A DNA stretch of 64,000 nt, taken from NCBI GenBank assembly GCA_963729275.1, contig CAVSNH010000003.1:248001-312000 (forward strand), written 5' to 3'. How positions within the stretch are numbered: position 1 is the stretch's first letter; every line of letters begins with the position of its first letter. The notes under the pieces are model-generated. The model searched no databases. It worked only from the letters and a program-made list of their open reading frames with translations, and had not been told where the DNA came from. Both the position numbers and the translations under genes were made by a program. The stretch is from CAVSNH01 sp963729275 (lineage in GTDB: Bacteria > Actinomycetota > Acidimicrobiia > Acidimicrobiales > RAAP-2). Shown here one piece after another: positions 52,368 through 61,024 of the stretch.

Positions 52368-53612
52368 TCAGGCAGGCGTGAACGCGACGGGCAAGGAGAT
52401 GGGCGAACGGAAGGCCATGCCTCGGATGTGGACGTCCTGGCCCGGCGCGGGATCCAGCCGCAGGCCATCCAAGCGATCGAGCAGGGTGTTCATGGCCACC
52501 CGGGTCTCCATGCGGGCCAGGTGCATGCCCAGGCACACATGGATGCCAAAGCCGAAGCCCACGTTCTGCTTCGACTCACGGAAGATGTCGAACTTGTCGG
52601 GGTCCTTGTACTTTCGCTCGTCGCGGTTGGCCGCCCCGAGGAGCAGGGCCACGTCGGCCCCTTCAGCGATGGGCACACCGGCGAGCTCGGTATCGCGGGT
52701 GGTGTTCCGCAAGATAACGGTGACCGGCGGCTCCCACCGGATGACCTCCTCGATGGCCCCGGCCATGAGGTCGCGGTCAGCGGTGAGGGAAGCCAGCTGC
52801 TCGGGGTTGGTGAGCAGGCCGAAAAGCAGACTGCCGGAGGCCCGGTAGGTCGTCTCGACACCGGCCGGCAGCAGCAGCCGGAGGAACGAATAGATTTCCT
52901 CGTCCTCGAGACGGCGCCCGTCGACCTCGACGGCGGCGAGCTCGCTGATGAGGTCGTCGGCCGGATCCCGGCGCCGCTCCTCAAGCACCTCGGCGAAGTA
53001 GTCGCGGAGGTCGTTGGAGGCGGCCATCCCCCGCTCCCAGTTGGCCGCGTAGCTGGTGATGGCGATGGCCCAACGCTGGAAGATGGGGAAGTCGGAACGG
53101 GGCAGACCGAGGATGCGGGCGATGACCTGCACCGGGAAGTTGAAGGTGATCTCCTGGACCAGGTCGGCGTGGCCGTCGGCCATGAACCCGTCGATGAGCT
53201 CGTCGACTACGCACCGGACCAGCCCGTCCTCCCACTTCTCGAGCATCTTGGATCGGAACGTGGGCGACACGAGCGCACGGTGGATCCGGTGGTCGGGCTC
53301 GTCCATCTGCAGGATGGTCCGGCCCATGACTGCGCCCATGACCCCCTCGTAGACGGTCGAGGAATAAGTGTCGGGATCGCGGAGGACCTGGCACACCTCG
53401 TCGAAGCCGAACACGGTGGCTGGAGACGGGCGATTGGGGTCGGGCGCATCGGCGCCATCTCCGAGGTCGATGGGGCCGAGGTGCACAGGGCTCTCGCGGC
53501 ACAGCTCGTGCATGCGGGGGAAGGGGTCGCGTATGTTCCCGGACACGGTGTCCTGCAGCTCGAAGGGGTCGAAGCGTGCGGCGCCCTCGCCGGTTTCGGT
53601 CGTCGTCGCCAT
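52368..53612 (-). CDS. Cytochrome P450
   Basis: A 414-residue P450. The heme loop FGFGIHVCLGMHLAR has the cysteine ligand at residue 360. The I-helix is LLPAGVETTYRAS, the K-helix ExxR is AIEEVIRWEPP, and PDHRIHRALVSPTF is a usual mid-domain block. It resembles the CYP class acting on terpenes, steroids or fatty acids; the substrate is unknown. ATG 53612 has AAGGAG about 9 bases upstream, deciding against the upstream in-frame ATG 53687. It is divergent from a TetR gene with a candidate operator between them. Confidence 0.96.
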   Translation of the reverse strand: MATTTETGEGAARFDPFELQDTVSGNIRDPFPRMHELCRESPVHLGPIDLGDGADAPDPNRPSPATVFGFDEVCQVLRDPDTYSSTVYEGVMGAVMGRTILQMDEPDHRIHRALVSPTFRSKMLEKWEDGLVRCVVDELIDGFMADGHADLVQEITFNFPVQVIARILGLPRSDFPIFQRWAIAITSYAANWERGMAASNDLRDYFAEVLEERRRDPADDLISELAAVEVDGRRLEDEEIYSFLRLLLPAGVETTYRASGSLLFGLLTNPEQLASLTADRDLMAGAIEEVIRWEPPVTVILRNTTRDTELAGVPIAEGADVALLLGAANRDERKYKDPDKFDIFRESKQNVGFGFGIHVCLGMHLARMETRVAMNTLLDRLDGLRLDPAPGQDVHIRGMAFRSPISLPVAFTPA

Positions 53613-53678
53613 GGCCCTAGCTCCTTCTCGCTGACGGCACCCTGGCCGCCTCTCTTCTTTCGGAACGATCCACCCTCG

Positions 53679-53710
53679 ACTGTACAAATGCTAACCAAAC
53701 GTTCGTTCGG
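53679..53710 (-). promoter_or_regulatory. Candidate P450 promoter and TetR-type operator
   Basis: On the minus strand a -10-like TACAGT (53684-53679) lies about 70 bases before ATG 53612. The upstream region contains AACGTTCGTT with a palindromic AACGTT (53698-53703) and direct CGTT repeats. TetR regulators often bind such sites between themselves and the gene they control, so repression by the neighbouring TetR protein is a reasonable hypothesis. Inferred only. Confidence 0.35.
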
Positions 53711-53870
53711 GTGCCAGGCTACAGGTCGGCCGATCTGGTCGTGAGCCACGGTCTCCGAGCGTCAAGGACGATGGGGCCAACCACCGCTTTTCGGTGACCC
53801 TAGGCACAAAGTCGCGGGTCATGACCATTTGCATTCGACGGAACCTGTGTGTTTCCCCGACAATGGCCCC

Positions 53871-54491
53871 GTGGCCCAAGTCCCATCCGCCAAAGAGGAG
53901 CCCGGCCGAGCCGCGGGCAAAGGCCAACGTCAGCACATCCTCGAAGTTGCCCTCACCCTCATGTCCCAGCACGGGGTGGACGGGACGAGCATGCGCGACT
54001 TGGCCGCCGCTGCCGGCTTGAACGTGGCGTCGCTCTACCACTACTTCCCCTCGAAACGGGATCTGCTCGTGGCGGTGCTGCGCGAACACGGGATGGTTGA
54101 TGACCTCACGTCGTCGTCGGTCCCCACCCTCAACCGCAACCCGGTGGGCGAGGGGCTCGGTGAGCTGCTCGCCGAGATCCTCGACTCGATGCTGGAAGTC
54201 GAGGATTTCGTCCGGCTGATGGTCGGTGAGGTGTTGCGGGGCGACGAGACGGCCCATGCCGTGGGGCTCGACTTGTTCAACGCCACCAAGGACTCGCTGG
54301 AGAACTGGATCACCGACAACCGGCCCGACATCTGTCCCCCGGAGGACCGCGCCGGATTGGCCCGGGTGTTGCGAGCGATCGCCGTGGGGCTCTTCTTCGA
54401 GCATGTGGCCGGCGTACTCGAGGAGAACGGGACACCGACGATCGACGTCCTCCGCGAGCGCGCCCACGAAGCAGCGTCGTTCCTCGAGTAG
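53871..54491 (+). CDS. TetR-family transcriptional regulator
   Basis: A 206-residue regulator. The N-terminal helix-turn-helix is GQRQHILEVALTLMSQHGVD, then SMRDLAAAAGLNVASLYHYF and SKRDLLVAVL. A C-terminal helical ligand domain follows (VEDFVRLMVGEVLRGDET). It lies divergent to the P450 gene and convergent to a thiolase gene, so control of the P450/thiolase genes is likely. GTG 53871 was chosen; a TTG 42 bases earlier is less probable. A GACAAT box ends 6 bases before it. Confidence 0.9.
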   Translation: MAQVPSAKEEPGRAAGKGQRQHILEVALTLMSQHGVDGTSMRDLAAAAGLNVASLYHYFPSKRDLLVAVLREHGMVDDLTSSSVPTLNRNPVGEGLGELLAEILDSMLEVEDFVRLMVGEVLRGDETAHAVGLDLFNATKDSLENWITDNRPDICPPEDRAGLARVLRAIAVGLFFEHVAGVLEENGTPTIDVLRERAHEAASFLE

Positions 54492-54531
54492 GGACGTCTA
54501 CGGCGGTACCCGCCGAGGGCGCCTCAGTCGC

Positions 54532-55725
54532 TCAGGCCAAGCGCTCGATGACGGTGGCGTTGGCCTGACCCCCGCCCTCGCACATGGTCTGGAACCCGTA
54601 GCGGCCGCCGACCTCCTCGAGCCGGTTGAGCATCGACCCGCACAGCCGCACGCCGGATGCGCCGAGCGGGTGCCCGATGGCGATGGCTCCTCCGTGCGGG
54701 TTGTACCGGTCGCGGTCGGGGTCGAAGGCGTGGGCCCACATGAGGGCGATGGCCGCGAAGGCCTCGTTGCACTCGATCGTGTCGAACTCGTCGATCTTCA
54801 TCCCCGAGCGCTCGAGCAGCTTGTGGGTGACCGGCACCGGCGCCGAGAGCACGATGGCGGCGTCCTCAGCGGCCACTGCGAAGTGGGCGAACCGGGCCCG
54901 GATCGGCAATCCCAGCGACTCGGCCACCGAACGCTCGGCGATGAGCATGGCCCCGGCGCCGTCGTTCATCTGGGAAGAGTTGCCGGCGGTGATGTCGGGC
55001 GCCGTTTCCGGCTCCCAGTTCTGGGCCGGGGGCAACCCGGCGAGCGCTTCCATCGAGCCGTTGCGCCGGATCCCCTCGTCGATGGTCAGGGACTCGCCGG
55101 TGAAGGACCCGTCCTCGGCCTTGATGGGGGTGGGCACGACCTCGCGGGCGAGAGCCCCCGAGTCCCAGGCGGCCGCGGCACGGCGGTGGCTCTCGAGCGA
55201 GTACTCGTCCATCTCCTGGCGACTGACCCCATAGCGGTCGGCCAGCACCTGGGCGATGCGGAATTGCGCCCACAGCCGCCCGTCGATGTGCTCGAGGAAC
55301 GACGGCGGGAATGGCCCGGTACCGCCGCGGGCGTTCTTGGCCATCGGGACCCGGCTCATGCACTCGACCCCCCCGACGACCACGAGGTCGTAGTGGCCGG
55401 CAGCCACGCCGGCGGCCCCGAAGTGGATGGCCTGCTGTGAGGAACCACATTGCCGGTCGACGGTGGTGGCCGGCACGTGCTGGGGAAGCCCGGCCGAGAC
55501 CCACGAGTTGCGGGTCACGTTCGTGCTCTGCTCACCCACCTGCCCGACGCAGCCGCCGATGACGTCGTCGATGCGACCGGGGTCGACACCCGTCCGGTCG
55601 AGAAGGGTGCTGATGGCGAACCCGAACAGGTCGGCGGGGTGCCAATGCTGCAGCGCTCCCCCCCGCTTCCCGAACGCGGTGCGGACCACGTCGACGATGA
55701 CCGCCTCACGACCCTGCGTGCTCAT
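54532..55725 (-). CDS. Thiolase-family acetyl-CoA acyltransferase
   Basis: A 397-residue thiolase that cleaves 3-oxoacyl-CoA to acetyl-CoA or joins acyl-CoAs. The nucleophile Cys93 is in VDRQCGSSQQAIHFG. The catalytic His is in NPHGGAIAIGHPLGASG, and the second active-site Cys is in CEGGGQANA. GQVGEQSTNVTR and ITAGNSSQMNDGAGA are also family blocks. Length is normal. ATG 55725 has GAGGGAG about 7 bases upstream; the frame upstream of it is not similar to thiolases. It fits beta-oxidation-like ring or side-chain degradation with the neighbouring CoA genes. Confidence 0.95.
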   Translation of the reverse strand: MSTQGREAVIVDVVRTAFGKRGGALQHWHPADLFGFAISTLLDRTGVDPGRIDDVIGGCVGQVGEQSTNVTRNSWVSAGLPQHVPATTVDRQCGSSQQAIHFGAAGVAAGHYDLVVVGGVECMSRVPMAKNARGGTGPFPPSFLEHIDGRLWAQFRIAQVLADRYGVSRQEMDEYSLESHRRAAAAWDSGALAREVVPTPIKAEDGSFTGESLTIDEGIRRNGSMEALAGLPPAQNWEPETAPDITAGNSSQMNDGAGAMLIAERSVAESLGLPIRARFAHFAVAAEDAAIVLSAPVPVTHKLLERSGMKIDEFDTIECNEAFAAIALMWAHAFDPDRDRYNPHGGAIAIGHPLGASGVRLCGSMLNRLEEVGGRYGFQTMCEGGGQANATVIERLA

Positions 55726-55877
55726 CCTGACTCCCTCGTCCGTGGCCCCGTGCCGACCGGCACAGGGTCCCTCAAGCGGATATGACGCTACCGCGAGGGG
55801 CCGGGAGCCGGACCCAGCCCGGAACCAACCGGGACACGACCCGGAACCGGCCGCCGGCTTGCCGGCCGGGGCGCCAC

Positions 55878-56843
55878 ATGAGGCACGATGTGGCCATGGC
55901 CCACGACCGCAGGTTCCGATTCGCCGCCCAGCTGTCCCAGTCACCCGACGGGACCGGCCGAGGTTGGGCCGAACAGGCCCGCAAGGCGGAAGGCCTGGGG
56001 TATGCCACCCTGTTCATGCCCGACCACTTCGGCGACCAGCTCGCGCCGGTGCCGGCCCTTGCCGCCGTGGCCGCGGCCACCTCCTCGTTGCGCATCGGGT
56101 CCCTCGTCTTCGGGAACGACTATCGGCACCCGATCGTGTTGGCCAAAGAGGCGGCCACCCTCGACGTACTGAGCGAGGGCCGGTTCGAGATGAGCCTGGG
56201 GGCGGGATGGATGAAGACCGACTACGAGGAAGCGGGCATGACCTACGACCCGCCCAAAGTGCGGGTCGAGCGGTTCGAGGAATCGGTGCACATCATCCAG
56301 GGCCTGCTCAGGACGGACGGCCCATTCAGCTTCGACGGCACCTTCTACCGGGTGACCGAGCACCGCCTCCTGCCCCGTCCGGTTCAGAAGCCGGGGCCGC
56401 CGCTCATCATCGGGGGTGGAGGGCGGCGCATCCTCTCGTTCGCCGGCCAGAATGCCGACGTCGTGAGCATCAACGTGAACCTGCGCGAGGGAACGGGCGG
56501 CGCAGAGGCGGCGCCCAACGCCACGCCCGAGCGCACCCTCGAGAAGATCGGCTGGGTCAGGGAGGCGGCCGGTGTCCGATTCGATGACATCGAGCTCAAT
56601 GCCCTCATCGGCTTCATCATGGTCACCGACGACGCCCAGGGGATCGCCGATGCCATGGCACCGTCCTTCGGCCTCGACCCGAAGGACGCCCTCCACATCC
56701 CGTTGGCCCTGATCGGCACCCCCGACGAGATGGCCGAAGAACTCCAATGGCGCCGCGACAACTACGGCATCTCCTACTGGTCCATCGAGGGGGACAGCTG
56801 GGAGACACTCGGGCCGGTTGTGTCGAGGCTGGCCGGGACGTGA
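55878..56843 (+). CDS. LLM-class F420-dependent oxidoreductase (TIGR03621-like)
   Basis: A 321-residue flavin/F420 oxidoreductase with the luciferase-like TIM barrel. Characteristic parts are RFRFAAQLSQSPDGTGRGWA, KAEGLGYATLFMPDHFGDQ, PVPALAAVAAATSSLRIGSL, LDVLSEGRFEMSLGAGWMK and IIGGGGRRILSFAGQNAD. The closest subgroup I recall is the mycobacterial TIGR03621 family; substrate unknown. ATG 55878 has GGGG 6 bases upstream; ATG 55896 is possible. It is followed by the DinB and TmrB-like genes and is divergent from the thiolase gene. Confidence 0.9.
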   Translation: MRHDVAMAHDRRFRFAAQLSQSPDGTGRGWAEQARKAEGLGYATLFMPDHFGDQLAPVPALAAVAAATSSLRIGSLVFGNDYRHPIVLAKEAATLDVLSEGRFEMSLGAGWMKTDYEEAGMTYDPPKVRVERFEESVHIIQGLLRTDGPFSFDGTFYRVTEHRLLPRPVQKPGPPLIIGGGGRRILSFAGQNADVVSINVNLREGTGGAEAAPNATPERTLEKIGWVREAAGVRFDDIELNALIGFIMVTDDAQGIADAMAPSFGLDPKDALHIPLALIGTPDEMAEELQWRRDNYGISYWSIEGDSWETLGPVVSRLAGT

Positions 56844-56868
56844 CGCCGCTCGAGCACCGCCGGAAGCC

Positions 56869-57387
56869 GTGACCGCGGCCAAACTCGGCAAGCCCGATCG
56901 CGACTCGGCGGACGTGAAGGGGATCCTGCTCGGGTTCCTCGACTACTACCGATCGGTGATCGCCGACAAAGTCGCCGGCCTCAGCGACGATGACCTTCGT
57001 GGTAGCCGCTTCCCGTCGGGCTGGACGCCCATCCAGCTGGTCAAGCATCTCGCCTTCATGGAGCGGCGCTGGTTCCGATGGGGCTTCCTGGCCGAGCCGG
57101 TCGACGAGCCATTCGGCGACGAAGACGACGCCGGGAACTGGCGGGTCGACAGCGACGAGCCCGTGACCGACCTGCTCGCCGCGCTCCACGCCGGAGGAGC
57201 GACCACCCGGGTCATCGTCGAGCGAGCCGACCTGTCCGATGTGGCCGCGGCAGGCGGACGCTTCTCGGAGACGGACGTTCGGCCCACGCTGGTTTGGATC
57301 CTCGCCTACGTCGTCCAGGAGTACGCCCGCCATGCCGGCCATCTCGACGTGGCTCGCGAGCTCATCGATCACGTCGTTGGTGAATGA
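56869..57387 (+). CDS. DinB-superfamily protein (DUF664-like)
   Basis: A 172-residue four-helix protein. It has the DinB/DUF664 features LDYYRSVIADKVAGLSDDDL, GWTPIQLVKHLAFMERRWF and QEYARHAGHLDVARELI. The histidines in KHLAFMERRW and YARHAGHLD are the usual metal ligands. Relatives include mycothiol- and bacillithiol-dependent transferases, so a thiol-transferase or detoxifying role is possible. GTG 56869 begins the fold. Its stop overlaps the ATG of the next gene (ATGA). Confidence 0.85.
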   Translation: MTAAKLGKPDRDSADVKGILLGFLDYYRSVIADKVAGLSDDDLRGSRFPSGWTPIQLVKHLAFMERRWFRWGFLAEPVDEPFGDEDDAGNWRVDSDEPVTDLLAALHAGGATTRVIVERADLSDVAAAGGRFSETDVRPTLVWILAYVVQEYARHAGHLDVARELIDHVVGE

Positions 57388-57950
57388 CGTCGCCAGGGGC
57401 GGACACGGTCCCCGGCCGTTCGAACGGGATGACGCCCGTCTTGTGGCTGAACGGTCCCTTTGGGGTGGGCAAGACGGCCACCGCCCACCTCGTCAGACAG
57501 GTCCAGTCGGGGTGGCGACACTTCGACCCGGAATGGGTCGGCTTCATGTTGCGGGCCAACCTCGACGGTTGGCCGGTGGATGACTTCCAGGATCTCCCTC
57601 CGTGGAGGCGGCTCGTGCCGCAGGTGGCGCGCGGCATCATCGATCTGACCGGTGATCCCTTGCTGGCGGTGCAGACCGTGCTCAACCAGGTGGTCTGGAA
57701 CGACCTGGGGCTGGGGTTCGCCGACCACCGCCTGGAGGTGACCCATGTGCTCCTTGACGTGGACGAGAATGCGTTACGGGCCAGGATCGAGGCCGACGAG
57801 AGCGATGGCGGCGCCCGGGAATGGCGGCTCGAGCACATCGCCCGGTACCGATCGGCGCGCTCATGGTTGACGGCGAGCGCCGATCTCGTCGTCGACACCA
57901 CCGACATCCCCGCCATGGAGGTCGCCAGGCGGATCGTGAAAATGACCTAG
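57384..57950 (+). CDS. P-loop ATPase/kinase, TmrB-like
   Basis: A 188-residue P-loop protein. The Walker A motif is LNGPFGVGKTATAHLVRQ near residue 22, with FDPEWVGFMLRANLDGWP after it and a Walker B-type VTHVLLDVDENALRARI. It looks like the small AAA_33/TmrB group, in which TmrB gives tunicamycin resistance by binding the drug; nucleotide or small-molecule kinase activity is the alternative. ATG 57384 overlaps the DinB stop; ATG 57429 gives a shorter N-terminus. It converges with the PIG-L gene 6 bases away. Confidence 0.75.
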   Translation: MTSPGADTVPGRSNGMTPVLWLNGPFGVGKTATAHLVRQVQSGWRHFDPEWVGFMLRANLDGWPVDDFQDLPPWRRLVPQVARGIIDLTGDPLLAVQTVLNQVVWNDLGLGFADHRLEVTHVLLDVDENALRARIEADESDGGAREWRLEHIARYRSARSWLTASADLVVDTTDIPAMEVARRIVKMT

Positions 57951-57956
57951 GCCACC

Positions 57957-58757
57957 TCAGGGCACGCCGGCCATTGCCTCCCACCCCTGGGGCGGGGGCG
58001 CCAAGTGCCAGTACTGCTCCCCCGCCCTCGCCTGAAGGCGGTCGGTCAGGGCATGCTCGGCCTCGAGCGGCGGGATCTGGCTCGTGTAGCACCAGATGGC
58101 TCGGCGCTTGCGCTCGATGTCGGGCTCGACGGGCACGAGGGCCGGCGTGGGCCAGAGCCCGCTGTTGAAGAGCTGTCGCACCCGCCAGGCCAACATCCCG
58201 GGCAGTCCCGAGTAGCCGGCGTCCTGGTAGCAGAACCAACCGATGTCGGGCAGCTGGTCGAGCAGCTGCTGGCGGGCCAGCAAACCCGATCGATGGGCGA
58301 CGTCGTGGTCGGGGTTGGCCAATCCCATGGGGAAGAAGACGCTCGAGAAACCACCGGAGCGCACGGCGTCAGCCAGCACCGGGGCGATCTCGGCTGGCTT
58401 CGGACGGTCCTCCGGCTCGAGGTACTGGTGCTCCGAGAAGTCGAGCCACGCCGGCTCGGCGTCGTAGACGGCGAGGGCCAGCCGGTCCTCCTCTCGGCGG
58501 ACGCCGACCACGTCGTCCCCGCTCTTGAAACCGCCGGAGGCGTCCCACGCCTTGGGCGGGTCGGGGTAGGCGGGCGGCCGCCCCCCAAAGACGGTGATGA
58601 CCACCGACCCGGGATGCCGGCCGAGGAAGTCGCCCGTCCCCATGACCGCGTCGTCGAAGTGCGGGGAGACGACGGCCACATGCCGAAGGAGTGCCGGGTC
58701 CACCTCCCCCCAGGTCGCAGGGGCAATGCCGTCCATTCCGTCCAATCCGTCGGTCAC
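57957..58757 (-). CDS. PIG-L family deacetylase
   Basis: A 266-residue zinc-dependent deacetylase of the LmbE/PIG-L family. The zinc motif is VVSPHFDDAVMGTGDFLG (the usual AHPDD appears as PHFDD) and the second block is ANPDHDVAHRSG with the further His ligands. Members deacetylate N-acetyl sugars, including the mycothiol precursor (MshB) and its conjugates (Mca). The exact substrate is not determined; a mycothiol link is conceivable because a DinB-type gene is adjacent. The C-terminal part is specific to this subgroup. Confidence 0.87.
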   Translation of the reverse strand: MTDGLDGMDGIAPATWGEVDPALLRHVAVVSPHFDDAVMGTGDFLGRHPGSVVITVFGGRPPAYPDPPKAWDASGGFKSGDDVVGVRREEDRLALAVYDAEPAWLDFSEHQYLEPEDRPKPAEIAPVLADAVRSGGFSSVFFPMGLANPDHDVAHRSGLLARQQLLDQLPDIGWFCYQDAGYSGLPGMLAWRVRQLFNSGLWPTPALVPVEPDIERKRRAIWCYTSQIPPLEAEHALTDRLQARAGEQYWHLAPPPQGWEAMAGVP

Positions 58758-58903
58758 GCCGGCACCACCTCTGGCGAGGGCGGACCGCAGACGACCAGCG
58801 CCCGGCCAGCTCCGTTCATTTCATTCCCCTTTCGACCGCTACCTCGGGCCCCCGACCGACGCGCTCCCCTGGCCGTCGCGCGGGCGTAGGTAGCATCCCG
58901 GCC

Positions 58904-59719
58904 ATGTCCGAGCTCGAGACGCTCCTCTACGAGGAGTCGGATGGCGTGGCATGGATCACCCTCAACCGCCCTGAGGCCCTCAACGCCTTCGACTCCGTCA
59001 TGCAACAAGAGCTGCGCCGACTGTGGGCCGAGCTGCGTGTCAACGACGACGTGCGCTGCATCGTGCTCACCGGCAGCGGGGACCGGGCTTTCTGCACCGG
59101 GCTCGACCGCGGTGAGATCCAGGACATCGACGAGCTGCCACCGGGCAAGCTTCCCGGCTACAACACGCCGTGGGACTTCGACGACCCGGGCAAGAGCGTA
59201 TGCCCCAAGTCCAACGACCTCTGGAAACCGGTCATCGCCGCCGTGAACGGCATGGCCTGCGGCGGCGCCTTCTACATCCTCGGCGAGGTCGACTTCATCA
59301 TCGCGGCCGAGCACGCCACCTTCTTCGACCCGCACGTGACCTACGGCATGCCCACCGCCTTCGAGCCCATCTTCCTGATGCACAAGATGCCCTTCCAGGA
59401 AGTGGCGCGCCTCTCGCTCCTCGGCGCCCACGAGCGCCTTTCGGCCCGACGCGCCTACGAGGTCGGCCTGGTGTCCGAAGTCGCGCCCGGCGACGAGCTT
59501 CGCCAACGGACGCAATGGGCGGCCGGGGTGATCGCCGGGCAGCCGGCGCTGGCCGTCCAGGGCACCGTCCGGGCGCTGTGGACCGGCCTCGAGCTGAGCC
59601 GCCGCCAGGCGCTCGACAACGCCTTCCTCTTCACCAACATCGGCACCGACGCGGCCAGCCTGGCCGAGGGTCAGGCCCAGTTCTCCTCGGGCCAACGGAT
59701 CGAGTGGCGCCTGCGCTGA
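58904..59719 (+). CDS. Enoyl-CoA hydratase/isomerase family protein
   Basis: A 271-residue crotonase. It starts MSELETLLYEESDGVAWITL, then LNRPEALNAF, TGSGDRAFCTGLDRGEIQDI (first oxyanion motif) and AAVNGMACGGAFYILGEVDF (second). The region after it differs from fatty-acid hydratases, so the substrate may be an unusual CoA ester. ATG 58904 is preceded by TAGCAT with a 7-base gap and no Shine-Dalgarno. It is convergent with the CaiB-type gene 13 bases away. Confidence 0.92.
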   Translation: MSELETLLYEESDGVAWITLNRPEALNAFDSVMQQELRRLWAELRVNDDVRCIVLTGSGDRAFCTGLDRGEIQDIDELPPGKLPGYNTPWDFDDPGKSVCPKSNDLWKPVIAAVNGMACGGAFYILGEVDFIIAAEHATFFDPHVTYGMPTAFEPIFLMHKMPFQEVARLSLLGAHERLSARRAYEVGLVSEVAPGDELRQRTQWAAGVIAGQPALAVQGTVRALWTGLELSRRQALDNAFLFTNIGTDAASLAEGQAQFSSGQRIEWRLR

Positions 59720-59733
59720 GGTCGGAACGGGGG

Positions 59734-60951
59734 TCAGAGCGCGACCCCCTTGACCTTGAGGTCGAGGATGGCGTCCATGTCGAGACCGAGCTCGCCGAGC
59801 ACTTCGTCGGTGTGCTCACCGTGCTCCGGCGCCCGCACCAGGTCGGGCGGCTCTTCGTCGAACTGGAGGGGCGAGGCCACCATCTTGAAGATCGTCCCAG
59901 AGGCCGCTTCTACCTCGCGCAGGTAGTCGTTGGCGATGACCTGGGGGTCGGTGAGCAGCTCGTCGGCTGTCTGGACCGGCGCCCACACGCCCTCGACCTC
60001 GAGCATGATGGGCTTCCACTCCTCGAGTGTCTTCGAGGCGAAGATGTCGTCGAGGATGGTGGTGCACTCCACGCAGTTCTGAGCGCGCGCCACCGAGTCC
60101 ACGAAGCGGGGGTCGTCGGCCAGCTCCGGGTGGCCGATCTTCGTGACCAGGTCGGCCCAGTAGCGGTCGGACTCGAGCATGACGAAGGACATGAAGCGGG
60201 AGTCCTTCGTCTTGAAGTTGTTGACGAGCGGGTTGGGCATCTTGCGCCGGTCACCCCGCGGCATCCGCGAGAAGCCGAACAGTCCGGCGGCGAGCACCGT
60301 GGCTCCGGTGGCCCAGGCGCCCTGGGCCAACAATGAATTGTCCACGACGAGAGGCTCGCCGGTCCGCTCGCGGTGGAAGAGGGCGGCCGAGATGCCCCCG
60401 GCAATGGTCAGCCCGCCGATCACGTCGCCGAAGCCCGGGCCCGGCTGGCTCAACGGGTACTCGCCGGGGGTGCTGATGATGTCGGCAGGCCCGCCCCTTC
60501 CCCACCACGCCGAGTTGTCGTAGCCGCCGCGCTCGGCCTCCGGTCCGCGCTGGCCCATTCCCGAGCCCCGCACGTAGATGAGGTTCGGGTTCACGGCTCG
60601 CAGATCGTCGACGTCGACCTTGAGCTTGGTGCGGGCCTGGGGCCGGAAGTTGGTGAGGAAGACATCGGCGCTGGCGACCATTTTGAGCAACAGCTCATGT
60701 CCCTCGTCCGACTTGAGGTCGAGCCCCACGCTGCGCTTCCCCCGGTTGGGCAGCTCGATCATATGGTTGACCCCGCCGGGCCCGGACGGGACGAGGCCGG
60801 AGGTCACCAACCCTCGCTGCGGGTCGCCCGTCTCCGGGTGCTCGATCTTGATGACGTCGGCCCCCCACTCGGCCAGGACGGCCCCGGCGATCGGCACGTA
60901 CGTCCAGGCCGCCACCTCGACGACCCGGATGCCGTTCATGATGGGCTTCAC
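59734..60951 (-). CDS. CaiB/BaiF-type family III CoA transferase
   Basis: A 405-residue CoA transferase. The N-terminus MNGIRVVEVAAWTYVPIAGA and the AEWGADVIKIEHPETGDPQR block are family hallmarks, as are NRGKRSVGLDLKSDEG, LTNFRPQARTKL and the GFGDVIGGLTIAGGISAAL stretch. It activates an acid by moving CoA from a CoA thioester. GTG 60951 was chosen with AAAGGAG upstream; ATG 60939 is an alternative. It is downstream of the SDR and acyl-CoA dehydrogenase genes, suggesting a shared acyl-CoA pathway. Confidence 0.94.
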   Translation of the reverse strand: MKPIMNGIRVVEVAAWTYVPIAGAVLAEWGADVIKIEHPETGDPQRGLVTSGLVPSGPGGVNHMIELPNRGKRSVGLDLKSDEGHELLLKMVASADVFLTNFRPQARTKLKVDVDDLRAVNPNLIYVRGSGMGQRGPEAERGGYDNSAWWGRGGPADIISTPGEYPLSQPGPGFGDVIGGLTIAGGISAALFHRERTGEPLVVDNSLLAQGAWATGATVLAAGLFGFSRMPRGDRRKMPNPLVNNFKTKDSRFMSFVMLESDRYWADLVTKIGHPELADDPRFVDSVARAQNCVECTTILDDIFASKTLEEWKPIMLEVEGVWAPVQTADELLTDPQVIANDYLREVEAASGTIFKMVASPLQFDEEPPDLVRAPEHGEHTDEVLGELGLDMDAILDLKVKGVAL

Positions 60952-61024
60952 GGTGCTGCTCTCCTTTACCTCGGCAGGCTGAACTGCCCGGCGTGGCGAC
61001 GGACGGGAAGGGTGGGCCGACCAG

